Shown: positions 23,635-33,272, counted from the first letter of the stretch. The stretch: DNA of 64,000 nt from CAZEHO01 sp964511945 (GCA_964511945.1 CAZEHO010000001.1:62001-126000); one strand, 5' to 3'. Numbers and translations are program-made. The notes: generated by a model from the letters alone, not told the origin.

Positions 23635-25914
23635 ATGGACCAACCCGGCGCGGACGCCCCGAAGCAGCGATGGCGGCAATGGGCCCGCCGGGTGCGCTCC
23701 GGGCTGGCGTGGGATCAGCTGTCGCCGGCGGTCATCCGGGCCCTGCTGGACTCCGGACTCGTCGGTCGGGAGGCAACGGTGGTCCTCTACGATCCGCTTC
23801 CGGACGAGATCGACGTCGGGCCGCTGGCAGGCCATTGCCGGCCGTTGATCACCCGCACGCCCACCGATGGGGGCCTCTCGCTCCACGAGTTCGGCGCACC
23901 GCGCGAGCGGCATCGATTCGGATTCAGCCAGCCACGCGCCGGCGTTCCGGAGATCGTCCCGTCCGAGGTGGACGCCGTCTTGGTGCCGGGTCTGGCGTTC
24001 GATCTGGAGGGCGGCCGTCTCGGCCGGGGAGCCGGGTTCTACGACGAGCTGTTGGGAAGAATCCCTCCGACAGCCCTTCGGATCGGGATCGCACCCGAGG
24101 CTCTCATCGTCGATCGGCTCCCCACTGCAGGTCACGACGTCGCGATGACCCATCTGGCAACGGAAGCGTCGGTCCGGGCGGTCGGTAGTGTCACCACCAT
24201 GAGCGATGCCGACACCCTCATCGAACGCACCAAGCAGTGGATCGCAGCCGATCCCGACCCGGGGACGCGCGCCGAATTGACGGCGTTGCTGGAGGCCGGG
24301 GATCGCGACGAACTCCAGGAGCGGATGGGCGCCACCCTCGAATTCGGCACCGCCGGCATCCGGGGTGCCGTGGAGGCGGGCTCCAATCGGATGAACCGAG
24401 CGGTGGTGATCCGTACGACGAAGGGCTTGGCCGATTACCTAGGTGGGCAGCGCGACGCCATCGCACCGGTGGTCGTCGGGTTCGACGGCAGGACGAGCAG
24501 CCGCCGTTTTGCCGGGGATACCGTCGGGGTCTTCACTGCGGCGGGGTTGCCGGTCCGGTATTTCCCGACGCCGACCCCGACGCCGTTGGTCGCGTTTGCC
24601 GCCGGCGAATACGAGGCGACCGCAGCAGTGGTGATCACGGCGTCGCACAACCCGCCTGCAGACAACGGGTACAAGGTGTACGACGAGAACACCGCGCAGA
24701 TCATTCCTCCGGTGGACACCGATATCGCTGCCGCCATCGACCGGGCGGCTCCGGCGGCGCGGATCCCCCGTCACGAATGGATGCCGGGGGAGAAGCAGCT
24801 CCTTGCCGAGCCGATCGGCGGTGACCTGGCGGCGCGTTACGTCGACGAGGTGATGGCGCTCCGCCCCGATCTTCCGGCAAAGCGGGCCTTCAAGATTGTG
24901 TACACGCCGTTGCACGGCGTGGGGCGGGCGATGACCGAGCGTCTGCTGGCAACGGCTGGCTTCGACTACGTGTACACCGTGGCCGAGCAGGGAGAACCGG
25001 ACGGGCGTTTCCCCACCGTGGCCTTCCCGAACCCCGAGGAACCGGGTGCGCTCGACCTGGCGATTGCACTCGCCGAGGAGATCGGAGCCGACGTCATCCT
25101 GGCCAACGACCCCGATGCCGACCGACTGGCGGTGGCCCTGCCCGGGCCCGACGGCTGGGAGACACTCTCGGGCAATCAGATCGGCGTCCTGCTGGCCGAC
25201 TTTGTGCTCGAGACCACCGATGAGGAGCAGCCGCTCGTCGTCAACAGCATCGTCTCGTCCCCGATGCTGGCCTCGATCGCGGCGGCTCATGGGGCCCGTT
25301 TCACCCAGACCCTGACCGGTTTCAAGTGGATCGCCAACGCCGCCATGGATCTGGAACGAGACGAAGGGGTCCGGTTCGTGTTCGGGTACGAGGAGGCCCT
25401 GGGCTACACGGTCGGACCGGTGGTCCGGGACAAGGACGGCATGAGCGCTGCGTTGTGGTTCGCCGATCTCATCGCGTTCCAGCGGGCCCACGGCAAGACG
25501 ATCGAAGACCGCCTCGGGGTGCTCTACGAAGAGCACGGGCTGTGGGTCAGTTCCCAGAAGAGCATGGTGCGCCCCGGAACCGAGGGTGCTGCGGAGATCG
25601 CCGCCGCCATGAACCTGCTGCGGGAGCGAACCCCCGCCACCCTGGGCCGGTTCGATGTCGCCGGCGTGACCGACTACCGGGATGGCGCCGAGGCGAGACC
25701 ACGATGGCTTGCCGCACAGGCTCTGGTCGAATTCGATCTCGGTGAGGCAGGCCGGGCGCTGGTCCGGCCCAGCGGCACCGAGCCGAAGCTGAAGATCTAC
25801 GTGGATCTCAATGCGCCGTTCAGTGAGGGCGACGACCTCGTCGCGGCTGAAGCTGTGGCCCTCGGCGAGGCGGCCGAGGTCGCGGAGGACCTAGCCGCCT
25901 TCCTCGGCCTCTAG
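23635..25914 (+). CDS. 5-formyltetrahydrofolate cyclo-ligase fused to a phosphohexomutase
   Basis: One uninterrupted frame of 759 aa after GGAGGAGAG. Residues 1-185 form a 5-formyl-THF cyclo-ligase-like domain: the C-terminal nucleotide- and folate-binding motif VLVPGLAFDLEGGRLGRGAGFYDELL is clear. From residue 189, starting at an internal Met (24199), is a complete phosphoglucomutase/phosphomannomutase: FGTAGIRG, active-site TASHNP, metal-binding DPDADRL, sugar-binding GYEEALGY and RPSGTEPKLKIY. Stand-alone enzymes of both types end and begin at exactly these points, so the linker is almost nil. Either the product is a true fusion or the mutase is also translated from its own ATG, though no Shine-Dalgarno is seen there. 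Confidence 0.85.
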   Translation: MDQPGADAPKQRWRQWARRVRSGLAWDQLSPAVIRALLDSGLVGREATVVLYDPLPDEIDVGPLAGHCRPLITRTPTDGGLSLHEFGAPRERHRFGFSQPRAGVPEIVPSEVDAVLVPGLAFDLEGGRLGRGAGFYDELLGRIPPTALRIGIAPEALIVDRLPTAGHDVAMTHLATEASVRAVGSVTTMSDADTLIERTKQWIAADPDPGTRAELTALLEAGDRDELQERMGATLEFGTAGIRGAVEAGSNRMNRAVVIRTTKGLADYLGGQRDAIAPVVVGFDGRTSSRRFAGDTVGVFTAAGLPVRYFPTPTPTPLVAFAAGEYEATAAVVITASHNPPADNGYKVYDENTAQIIPPVDTDIAAAIDRAAPAARIPRHEWMPGEKQLLAEPIGGDLAARYVDEVMALRPDLPAKRAFKIVYTPLHGVGRAMTERLLATAGFDYVYTVAEQGEPDGRFPTVAFPNPEEPGALDLAIALAEEIGADVILANDPDADRLAVALPGPDGWETLSGNQIGVLLADFVLETTDEEQPLVVNSIVSSPMLASIAAAHGARFTQTLTGFKWIANAAMDLERDEGVRFVFGYEEALGYTVGPVVRDKDGMSAALWFADLIAFQRAHGKTIEDRLGVLYEEHGLWVSSQKSMVRPGTEGAAEIAAAMNLLRERTPATLGRFDVAGVTDYRDGAEARPRWLAAQALVEFDLGEAGRALVRPSGTEPKLKIYVDLNAPFSEGDDLVAAEAVALGEAAEVAEDLAAFLGL

Positions 25915-26076
25915 CGCCGCGTCCCACAACCTTTGGCGCGTTCGGATGCGGCTCAGGACGCCTCCGGCTGTGTCCTCGTCCTTGGCGCACGGTCCAGTTT
26001 GCCTGCGGGCTGCGTCCTTGCCGGGCGACGCCCTGAGCTCGCCCTGAACATCACCAAGGTCATGAGACACGGCACT
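25913..26076. repeat. Dispersed palindromic repeat, copy C
   Basis: Terminal repeats AGCGCCGCGTCCCACAACCT and AGGTCATGAGACACGGCACT match at 15 of 20 positions, and the differences are all transitions. It fills the gap between two convergent genes completely. TAG of the left gene and the complement of CTA of the right gene both overlap the repeat ends. It shares the left interior with copy A and CTGCGTCCTTGCCGGGCGAC with copies A and B. Confidence 0.82.
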
Positions 26077-28120
26077 AGCCCGACGATCCGATCGGGAGGA
26101 GGGCGGCCTGGGACTCGATCGTGGCGTACAACTCCGGGTCGATGGTTCCGCCGGTCACCGGGATGGTGAAGCTTCCGTCGGCTGCGGGCTTCAGGATCGC
26201 GAGGGTGTCGCCTCCGCTCATCAGGATCACCTGATCGGGCGGTTCGCCGGTGCGGGTGTCGACGGCGCTCCCGCTGATGACCGGCCCCACGGCGGACACC
26301 TGTGCTCGAACCAGCTCGTCGGCTCGCAGGTACTGCGAGAGTCGGCCAGACGGGCCCTCCTGGATCAGCGTTCCATCGGTCTCGATATGGAAAGCGAGAG
26401 CACGGTCGTACACGGCGAGCTCCGGTCCACCGGCCCCAGAGACCTCTCGCATGGCTCCGACGAATCCGTAATGCTCCCGCAGGAAGCCGAGGAATCGAGG
26501 GATGTTCTCCTCATCGGTGGCCGAGACCACAAGGAACACGTCATCACGTTCGGCGATGGCAACCGGGAGATCGTCGATCGCGGCGCGATGGAGAAGGTGG
26601 TCGTACCCCGGTGAGAAGGTGTACCACCCGAGGTAGATCATCTGGACGCTCCCGGTGCCAAGGTCTCGGAACGGAGAAGCACGCTCCAGGCCGAGCGCTC
26701 CCGGCCATTCGACGACGATCGAGTCGTCCGGCAGAGAAGTCCTGAGGGATTCGAGCATGAGCCCGATATCCCGATCCCTCTCTCGATTGGTCCCGGCAAA
26801 ACCGAGGTTGGAGGGGACCGATGCGGCCAGCACCAGGAATGCCGCGACCCCCACTACCACGACGGCGACCCGGTCGGACCGTGCACCAGGGCGTGCGTCG
26901 CCGACGATCGAGCGCGGCGCGGCAATGCTGATGAGAGCCGGCCACGCAACCAGCGGAACCATCACCCGGTACGGGAGTTTCACCGTTGCGTGCAGGAACA
27001 GGGCGAGGGCAACGGCTGCCCCGGCCGCAAGTGCGGGCAGCAGCGGCCCTCGCCATCGGTGCCGCAGGATCAGCACAAGGGTCGAGGCGGCCGTCAGCAG
27101 CCACAACCAGCGTGTCGTGCTGATTGTGAACACGCGGCGGTAGCCCTTGTCGAGCGCCCGGCTCGTTCCGTCCGTTGCCGACTCGAGCGCTTGGACGTCC
27201 TCGAGCGTGAAGATGTCGGGGTCGGGGAAGAAGAAGCGCTGGAACAATTGCATGTCCGTGGTTGTCCACCCGATCTGCTCCAGCAGCGCCGGGTCCCTGA
27301 GTGCCGGGGAGTAGGCCCGGATGGTTCCCTGCACCGACCCCCGGGCGGCATTGAATTCGTGGTACTCCTCCCAGGCCTGGTTCCCCGAGTAGGCAAGGCC
27401 GGTTGCCGAGAGGCTTCCGAGTACGACGACGGCGATGCCGGCGCCGAAGCCGGCCCATTGCCGCCACGCCCGCTGCCGAACGGCGATCAGCAGCAGCGGG
27501 GATGCCACCAGCAGGACGGCCCAGAACGATTCCCACCGCATCAGGGCGGTGACCCCGGTGACGGCTCCGGCAAACGCCGCCACCCGCCAGTTCCGTTCGA
27601 TCCCTGCGGTCAGGAAGAGGCCGAGACCTGCGAACCCCAGCATCAGAGAGGCGGAGGTGAACTGCAGCCGAGCGATGAGCGGCACCTCGGCGGCGACGAC
27701 GAACGCCAGGAGGGCCAGGGATCTGATGTGGCGCTGTGGGCGCCGATCACTCAACGCAATGAACGCGACGATGCCGATCACGAGTGCGTGGACGGTCAGG
27801 AGATAGATCCCGTACCACGGGAGCGCCGGAGTGATCGTCTCCAACCCGGCGATGAGCGCTCCGAGTGCGACGTTGCTGAAGATGAGGTGCGGACTGGGGT
27901 CGCCGGTCAGGGAGCCGTCGGCGATCATCGCCATGGTGGGGTCGTCGTTGACGTCGTAGGTGGGGTCGAGCACGAGCACGGCGAGCCCGACGGCCATAAT
28001 TCCCGTGCCCACCGAACTCCACGCCGGGTGCCGGCGGGCGGCTGCATCGATCCGCACCGCAAGGGACTGCGCGCGTCGCACGACTGCGGCGATTCGATCT
28101 GCGACGGCCCGAATCTGCAT
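26075..28120 (-). CDS. Large polytopic membrane protein with extracytoplasmic C-terminal domain
   Basis: 681 aa from ATG 28120. The N-terminal two thirds have about 11 hydrophobic segments. The first periplasmic loop carries DPTYDVNDDPTMAMIADG, an acidic cluster in the position used by GT-C or PMT-type membrane glycosyltransferases. The C-terminal third is a soluble domain followed by an Ig-like tail (PDQVILMSGGDTLAILKPAADGSFTIPVTGG). A role in envelope glycan assembly is inferred, not shown. It diverges from the acyltransferase gene, and its stop overlaps repeat copy C. Confidence 0.65.
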   Translation of the reverse strand: MQIRAVADRIAAVVRRAQSLAVRIDAAARRHPAWSSVGTGIMAVGLAVLVLDPTYDVNDDPTMAMIADGSLTGDPSPHLIFSNVALGALIAGLETITPALPWYGIYLLTVHALVIGIVAFIALSDRRPQRHIRSLALLAFVVAAEVPLIARLQFTSASLMLGFAGLGLFLTAGIERNWRVAAFAGAVTGVTALMRWESFWAVLLVASPLLLIAVRQRAWRQWAGFGAGIAVVVLGSLSATGLAYSGNQAWEEYHEFNAARGSVQGTIRAYSPALRDPALLEQIGWTTTDMQLFQRFFFPDPDIFTLEDVQALESATDGTSRALDKGYRRVFTISTTRWLWLLTAASTLVLILRHRWRGPLLPALAAGAAVALALFLHATVKLPYRVMVPLVAWPALISIAAPRSIVGDARPGARSDRVAVVVVGVAAFLVLAASVPSNLGFAGTNRERDRDIGLMLESLRTSLPDDSIVVEWPGALGLERASPFRDLGTGSVQMIYLGWYTFSPGYDHLLHRAAIDDLPVAIAERDDVFLVVSATDEENIPRFLGFLREHYGFVGAMREVSGAGGPELAVYDRALAFHIETDGTLIQEGPSGRLSQYLRADELVRAQVSAVGPVISGSAVDTRTGEPPDQVILMSGGDTLAILKPAADGSFTIPVTGGTIDPELYATIESQAALLPIGSSG

Positions 28121-28210
28121 TGGCGGCCAGCGTATCCGATCACGACCCGAGAGTCGCGGGTCCGGAACCGGTAGGGTGGCGGCGGCCAGCATCAGTCGAG
28201 GCGACCGACC

Positions 28211-29698
28211 ATGATCGACTCTGAGCGCCGCCGTGACCCGTTCATCGACTGGCTCCGCGTCACGGCAATGGGGTTTGTCGTTGCAGGCCACTGGGCGACG
28301 ACCACCATCGTCTGGGATCCGGAGCGGGTCTCGAGCATCAACGCGCTCAGCGTGATCCCGTCGGTTCGGATTTCGACCTGGATCGTGCAGGTGATGCCGC
28401 TGGTGTTCTTCGCCGGTGGATTCTCAAATGCGATGTCACTCGGGAGGGCGGGGACCTCGCTGTCCTACGTACGGATGCGGATGCGGCGCCTGCTGACGCC
28501 CACGGCGGCCTTCCTGGCGATCTGGCTGGTCATCGGACTGGTGATCGAAATGACCGATCCGACCGGTTCGGGCAAGGCGAGGGCGGCGGAGGCGGCCGCA
28601 CTGCCGCTGTGGTTCCTCGGCATCTACGTCATCGCGGTGGCGGCGGCGCCGGCGATGTGGCGGCTTCACCGTCGATACCGGTGGTGGGTCCCGGGCCTGC
28701 TCGGTGCCGGGGTGGTGCTGGTCGACCTGTTTGCCATCGGGTTCGATGTCGAGGACCTCGGCGGTCTGAACTACGCCTTCGTCTGGCTGCTGGCCCACCA
28801 GGTGGGGTTCTTCTACGCGGACGGAACACTGCGTCGCCTGGGCCTCCGAGGGGCACTGGGGCTTGCCGGCGGAGGGCTGGCCGCACTCGTCGCGCTGGTG
28901 ACGGTCTTCGGCTATCCGGTGAGCCTGGTCGGCGTTCCGGGGGGCCGCTCCAATGCCGAACCGCCGACGCTGGCCATCATCGCCGCTACGGCGTGGCTGG
29001 TCGGACTCGTCCTGGCTTTGCGCCCGGCCGTACTGCGGTGGCTCGAGCGGGAGCGGACCCGCCGGACCGTGTCCCGACTCCACGGTCTGCTGCTCAGCAC
29101 CTATGTCTGGCACATCACGGCGCTGATGTTCGGTGCCGGGTTGTGGCGCGCTGCCGGGTGGCCGGAACCCGCCATCGGATCCGGCGGCTGGTGGCTGCAG
29201 CGGATCCCCTGGCTGGTGCTGGCGTCGATACCGCTTGTCGCGCTGCTGTGGATCGTGCGCCGATTCGAGATCCATCCCGAGCCGACCCACCGCATCGGAG
29301 ATACCTCTGTGCTGGCCTCGGTGTCGATTGGTCTCGGGGTGTTTGCGATCGCCGTCGGGCTTCTCGGGTTTGGCGAAACCGGATTCCTGCCGCTGGCACC
29401 GACCGAGGGAGAAGCCATCCTCATGTTCGACTTCAACCCGGTGCAGAACGTGGTGCATCTGCTGATCGGGTTCGCGGTGCTGGCCGCGGCGGGCTCACCC
29501 CGCTGGACCTGGTGGGTGACTCCGGTCGGTGCCGTCACATTTGCTGTGATCGGACTGGGGCATTGGGCCGGATGGCTGGATCGGCTCGGGATGAACGGGA
29601 CGAGCGCCGCGACGCACGTCATCGTGGGGTCGGTGGCTTTGATTGGGGCGGCCGGGGTCGGTCTCAGGGCCCGACGCGGTCGCGGATCTGCCGCTTGA
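28211..29698 (+). CDS. Acyltransferase-3/OpgC-like integral membrane protein
   Basis: 495 aa with about 12 hydrophobic segments. The start RDPFIDWLRVTAMGFVVAGHWA has the DWLR...H pattern of membrane O-acyltransferases of the acyltransferase-3 group, where the histidine is catalytic. LPLWFLGIYVIAVAAAP and RLHGLLLSTYVWHITALMF (second conserved His) agree. The C-terminal part (about residue 380 on) has four more membrane segments that look like an added small-integral-membrane module. The acceptor could be a surface glycan or lipid. Its last codons overlap the antisense end of the sufE relic. Confidence 0.78.
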   Translation: MIDSERRRDPFIDWLRVTAMGFVVAGHWATTTIVWDPERVSSINALSVIPSVRISTWIVQVMPLVFFAGGFSNAMSLGRAGTSLSYVRMRMRRLLTPTAAFLAIWLVIGLVIEMTDPTGSGKARAAEAAALPLWFLGIYVIAVAAAPAMWRLHRRYRWWVPGLLGAGVVLVDLFAIGFDVEDLGGLNYAFVWLLAHQVGFFYADGTLRRLGLRGALGLAGGGLAALVALVTVFGYPVSLVGVPGGRSNAEPPTLAIIAATAWLVGLVLALRPAVLRWLERERTRRTVSRLHGLLLSTYVWHITALMFGAGLWRAAGWPEPAIGSGGWWLQRIPWLVLASIPLVALLWIVRRFEIHPEPTHRIGDTSVLASVSIGLGVFAIAVGLLGFGETGFLPLAPTEGEAILMFDFNPVQNVVHLLIGFAVLAAAGSPRWTWWVTPVGAVTFAVIGLGHWAGWLDRLGMNGTSAATHVIVGSVALIGAAGVGLRARRGRGSAA

Positions 29699-29860
29699 GC
29701 CGGGGCAGGATTGCGTCTATTTCCCGCTTCCGCAGCGGGCTGGCCGCCTCATCGAAGTGGAACAGTCGAGCAGCGCCTGCGGCCTGACGTCGCGAGGCGC
29801 CGTGGCGAAGAGATCGATAATGCGCTGGAGAGCGGCGGGGATGGCGGGATCGGACGGATA
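29664..29860 (-). pseudogene. Relic of sufE with internal deletion
   Basis: Minus-strand reading gives IPAALQRIIDLFATAPRDVRPQALLD (SufE N-terminus) and then, in another frame, DEAASPLRKREIDAILPRLKRQ ending in TGA at 29666-29664, which matches the SufE C-terminal helix. About 90 central residues, including the active-site cysteine region, are missing, with the junction near 29760. No start codon remains. SufE passes sulfur from a cysteine desulfurase to SufB; this copy cannot do so. Confidence 0.65.
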
Positions 29861-29875
29861 TGTCCTATGCCGATG

Positions 29876-30138
29876 CCCGGGGCCCACAGCGTTCCGTGGA
29901 AGCGAGCGGCCAACGAGGACGGCACTTCCCGATCGGCCGATGAACTGCGGCCGATCTACCAGGAAAAGGTAGGTTTGAGCCCGTCCGACGATGTCGTGGC
30001 GTATTGCCGGATCGGCGAGCCTCCGGCCACACCTGGTTCGTCCTCTCACGGCTGCTCGACTTCGATCAGGTGCAGAACTACGACGGCTCGTGGACCGAGT
30101 GGGGCAATGTCGTCGGGGTGCCGATCGAACGCCCGTAG
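29876..30138 (+). pseudogene. Relic of a thiosulfate sulfurtransferase (rhodanese)
   Basis: The C-terminal third of a rhodanese remains: PGAHSVPWKRAANEDG, SADELRPIYQEKVGLSPSDDVVAYCRIGE with the catalytic Cys, then a one-base deletion near 30020 shifts the frame, and HTWFVLSRLLDFDQVQNYDG through VVGVPIERP follows to TAG at 30136. The N-terminal two thirds are absent. A sequencing error could explain the frameshift but not the missing 5' part. Confidence 0.8.
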
Positions 30139-30150
30139 GATGCGGCCGTC

Positions 30151-30624
30151 ATGGTATTCCCGGCAGCGACCGTCAGGGTGATCGAGGCCGCCGCAGCCCG
30201 CGGCTTGGACCTCGAGGTTCGTATGTACCCCGACGGCACCAAAACAGCTGCCGATGCGGCGGCGGCCATCGGCTGTGAGGTCGCTGCGATCGTGAAGTCG
30301 CTCGTGTTCGTCGTCGACGGGCGGCCGGTGGTGGCCCTGGTGCCGGGGGATCTCCGTCTCGACCCCGACAAGCTGGCTGTGGAACTCGAGGGGAACCGGG
30401 CGCGCCGGGCGAATCTCGACGAGGTCCGCGACGCGACCGGCTACGCCGCCGGTGGCACCCCGCCGTTCGGCCATGAGACACCGGTGCCGGTGATCGCGGA
30501 CGAAAGGCTGCGGCGCTTCGAAACGGTGTGGGCGGCCGCCGGGACTCCAACGACGGTGTTCCCGATCACGCCGGACGAGCTCTTGCGCGCCTCGGGCGCC
30601 CGTTGGGCCCGCATCACCGACTGA
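30151..30624 (+). CDS. YbaK/EbsC-type aminoacyl-tRNA deacylase
   Basis: 157 aa, the normal size of the YbaK/ProX superfamily of trans-editing enzymes that hydrolyse mischarged tRNAs such as Cys-tRNAPro or Ala-tRNAPro. Visible features are TAADAAAAIGCEVAAIVKSLVF with the conserved catalytic Lys, VALVPGDLRLD, and ATGYAAGGTPPFGHE, the GxxPPxGH-like motif. ATG 30151 follows the rhodanese relic by 12 bases. It converges on the thiamine operon, whose last stop is three bases away. Confidence 0.9.
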   Translation: MVFPAATVRVIEAAAARGLDLEVRMYPDGTKTAADAAAAIGCEVAAIVKSLVFVVDGRPVVALVPGDLRLDPDKLAVELEGNRARRANLDEVRDATGYAAGGTPPFGHETPVPVIADERLRRFETVWAAAGTPTTVFPITPDELLRASGARWARITD

Positions 30625-30627
30625 TTG

Positions 30628-31647
30628 TCAGCGGGCCGGTTCGAGCACGACGATCCCGGATGGGTCGGCGGCGAGCCGAATGGCAGAGCCGGGCGAACGG
30701 TCCTCGCCTCCGGCAGCCACCGCCTCGACGGTGACACCGTTGATCTCGACGGAGAGCACCGAGTCGGCGCCGCGGAAGGTCGAGGAAGCGACGGTCCCTT
30801 CGATCGTGCCGCTCTGGTCGGGGACGAGCGCTTCCGGCCGCACGATGATCCGCACCGAGCCCTCGACAGAACCCTCCCGGACCGGGAGCGGCCCGATCGC
30901 GGTCACCGCCGCGGTGCCGGTGACCTCGGCGTCAAGGATGGTCCGGAACCCGAGCAGTTCGGCGATCCGCTCCGACGCCGGTCCCCGCCACAGCTGCCGG
31001 GGCGTATCGACCTGCAAGATGCGGCCCTGATCCATCACCGCCACCCGGTCGGCGATGGCGAATGCTTCGGTGTGGTCGTGGGTGACGTAGACGGCGGTGA
31101 TGTCGGGAGCCGCCACGATCGTGCGGAGCTCGGTGACGAGGCGCTCTCGCAGCGCCTTGTCGAGCGAGCCGAGCGGTTCGTCGAACAGCAGGAGCCGGGG
31201 ACGTGCTGCCAGAGCTCGGGCCAGGGCGACCCGCTGGGCCTGGCCGCCGGAGAGCGTGGAGACCGCCCGGTCGGCGAAGCCGGGCAATTCGACGCGCTCC
31301 AGGGCGGTTTCGATGAGCCGGAGCCGGTCCGCAGCGGGCAGCCCCTGTACCCGCGGACCGAAGCCAACGTTCTCGCCGATGTTGAGGTGGGGAAATAGGG
31401 CGAAGTCCTGGAACACCATCCCGAACCTGCGCTCATGGGCGGGGACTGCGGCGAGATCATCACCGTTCCAGTGAACGGTGCCCTCGTCGATGGGCTGCAG
31501 CCCGGCGATGACCCGCAGCAGCGTGCTCTTGCCGGAGCCGCTCGGTCCCAGCAGGGCGACGACCTCACCGTCGGCGACCTCCAGATCCGCACGATCGAGA
31601 GCGGTGACGTCACCGAAGGTGACGGTGACGGCATGGATGCGGAGCAT
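30628..31647 (-). CDS. ABC transporter ATPase of the thiamine operon (ThiQ-like)
   Basis: 339 aa. Walker A LLGPSGSGKSTLLR (about residues 32-45), signature LSGGQAQRVALARAL, Walker B RLLLFDEPLGSLD and the H-loop THDHTEA are intact. A C-terminal TOBE-like region (from about 240) is present, as in the Fe3+/spermidine/thiamine subfamily and unlike the short E. coli ThiQ. Substrate comes from context: TPP riboswitch, thiamine pyrophosphokinase and ThiB-like protein in the same operon. Its ATG overlaps the permease stop (TGATG). Confidence 0.88.
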   Translation of the reverse strand: MLRIHAVTVTFGDVTALDRADLEVADGEVVALLGPSGSGKSTLLRVIAGLQPIDEGTVHWNGDDLAAVPAHERRFGMVFQDFALFPHLNIGENVGFGPRVQGLPAADRLRLIETALERVELPGFADRAVSTLSGGQAQRVALARALAARPRLLLFDEPLGSLDKALRERLVTELRTIVAAPDITAVYVTHDHTEAFAIADRVAVMDQGRILQVDTPRQLWRGPASERIAELLGFRTILDAEVTGTAAVTAIGPLPVREGSVEGSVRIIVRPEALVPDQSGTIEGTVASSTFRGADSVLSVEINGVTVEAVAAGGEDRSPGSAIRLAADPSGIVVLEPAR

Positions 31648-33272
31648 CAGAACTCCTCCGATCCGGGAAGGCGAAGCCGGTCCACCATCATGACCGCCAG
31701 GGCGGTGACCGCCATGAGGATGACGCTCATCGCCATGGCGCGACCGAAGTTGAGATCACCCGGCCTTCCGAGGAAGCGAAAGACCGCCACCGGGATGGTC
31801 ACAGTGGCCGGCCGGGCGATGAGGACGGTGGCCCCGAATTCGCCGAGCGAGATGGCGGCGGCGAAACCGGCCCCGGCCGCCGTGGCCCGAGTGATGAGTG
31901 GCAGGTCGATCTCTCGCCAGACCCGGCGCGGCGTAGCACCGAGCGTGGCTGCGGCCTCCCGGAGGCGGGTTCGGACCGCCCGCAGCACCGGAAGCACGGT
32001 TCGGATCACGAACGGCGTGGCGACGAGTGCGTGGGCGATCGGGACCAAGAGCAGAGACGCTCGGAGGTCGACCGGCCAATCGAGGGCTACGAGGAATCCG
32101 AATCCGACGGTGACCGCCGACGTGCCCAGTGGGAGCATCAGCAGGGCATCGAACCACCGTGAGAACCGGCCCTTGCCGGCGATCACGATCGCAGCCGTCA
32201 GGCCGACGATCAGTGCGATTCCGGTCGCGGCGGCGGCAAAGCCGAGCGAGTTGCCGATCGACGCGATCGGATCGGCGATGAGCGCCCCGGTCCGTCCGGG
32301 ATCGTCCAGGGCGCGGTAGTACTGCAGGCCGTACCCGGCCGGACCTCGCAGCGAGCGCTCGATGAGGACGAGCAGAGGTCCACCGAGGATGACCGCCATG
32401 GAGGCGAGCGTGGCGCCGACCACGACGCGTTCCCGAGCGGTGCGGGGCGGCCGGGCGGTCTCGGTTGCCGGGAGCAGGTGCATCTCCGTCGCCCGCCGCT
32501 CCTGGTACCGCGAATAGGCAAGCAGGATCGCCCCGACACCGACGAGCTGGATCACTGCGAGGGCGGCGGCGATTGGCAGGTCGAAGAGCACGGCGGTGCG
32601 GCGGTAGATCTCCACTTCGAGGGTCGACAGCCCCGGGCCGCCGAGGATCAGCACGACGCCGAACGAAGTGAAGCTGAAGAGGAACACGATGGATGCCGCC
32701 GCGGCAATCGCGGGGCGCAACAGTGGCAGCGTTACCCGGCGGAACACCTGGAACCTGCCCGCGCCGAGGCTGCGCGCCGCCTCTTCGAGGCGAGGGTCGA
32801 GGTGTGCCCAGAGGCCGCCGACCGTCCGCAGCACGACTGCGTAGTTGAAGAAGAGATGGGCCGCGAGGATCGCCCAGATGGTTCCCGAGAGGTCGATGCC
32901 GGTGAGTCCATTGGGTCCGACGAGCGCCAGGAAGGCGGTGCCGACCACGACGGTCGGGAGCACGAATGGGATCGTGGCCAGGGCACGGACGGCGTTGCGG
33001 CCCGGGAACCGGTAGCGGGCGACGACGTAGGCGCCGGGGAGCGCAACCGCCAGTGTCAGCGCGGTCGAGGCGGTGGCCTGCCACAGGGTGAACCAGATGA
33101 TCCCGGCGAGTGATCCGGTGCTGAACACGGTGCCGAACGGACTCAGATCGATCGAGCCGTCCGGCGCCAGACCGGTTGCCAGGATCGACACCAGCGGCCA
33201 CAGGAAGAAGACTCCGAGGAACGCCAGCGGGACGATCGCCAGCAGGGTCCTGCCGCGGGAGCCGGGGATCAC
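31647..33272 (-). CDS. ABC transporter permease of the thiamine operon (ThiP-like)
   Basis: 541 aa, a double-length permease with about 12 membrane segments and two EAA loops (EEAARSLGAGRFQVFRRVTLPLLRPAI near 187-213; REAAATLGATPRRVWREIDLPLI near 437-459), as in ThiP and FbpB. GTG 33272 overlaps the ThiB stop (GTGA) and has GAGG upstream. An in-frame ATG at 33293 would add seven residues. It forms the membrane pore for substrate delivered by the binding protein. Confidence 0.88.
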   Translation of the reverse strand: MIPGSRGRTLLAIVPLAFLGVFFLWPLVSILATGLAPDGSIDLSPFGTVFSTGSLAGIIWFTLWQATASTALTLAVALPGAYVVARYRFPGRNAVRALATIPFVLPTVVVGTAFLALVGPNGLTGIDLSGTIWAILAAHLFFNYAVVLRTVGGLWAHLDPRLEEAARSLGAGRFQVFRRVTLPLLRPAIAAAASIVFLFSFTSFGVVLILGGPGLSTLEVEIYRRTAVLFDLPIAAALAVIQLVGVGAILLAYSRYQERRATEMHLLPATETARPPRTARERVVVGATLASMAVILGGPLLVLIERSLRGPAGYGLQYYRALDDPGRTGALIADPIASIGNSLGFAAAATGIALIVGLTAAIVIAGKGRFSRWFDALLMLPLGTSAVTVGFGFLVALDWPVDLRASLLLVPIAHALVATPFVIRTVLPVLRAVRTRLREAAATLGATPRRVWREIDLPLITRATAAGAGFAAAISLGEFGATVLIARPATVTIPVAVFRFLGRPGDLNFGRAMAMSVILMAVTALAVMMVDRLRLPGSEEF

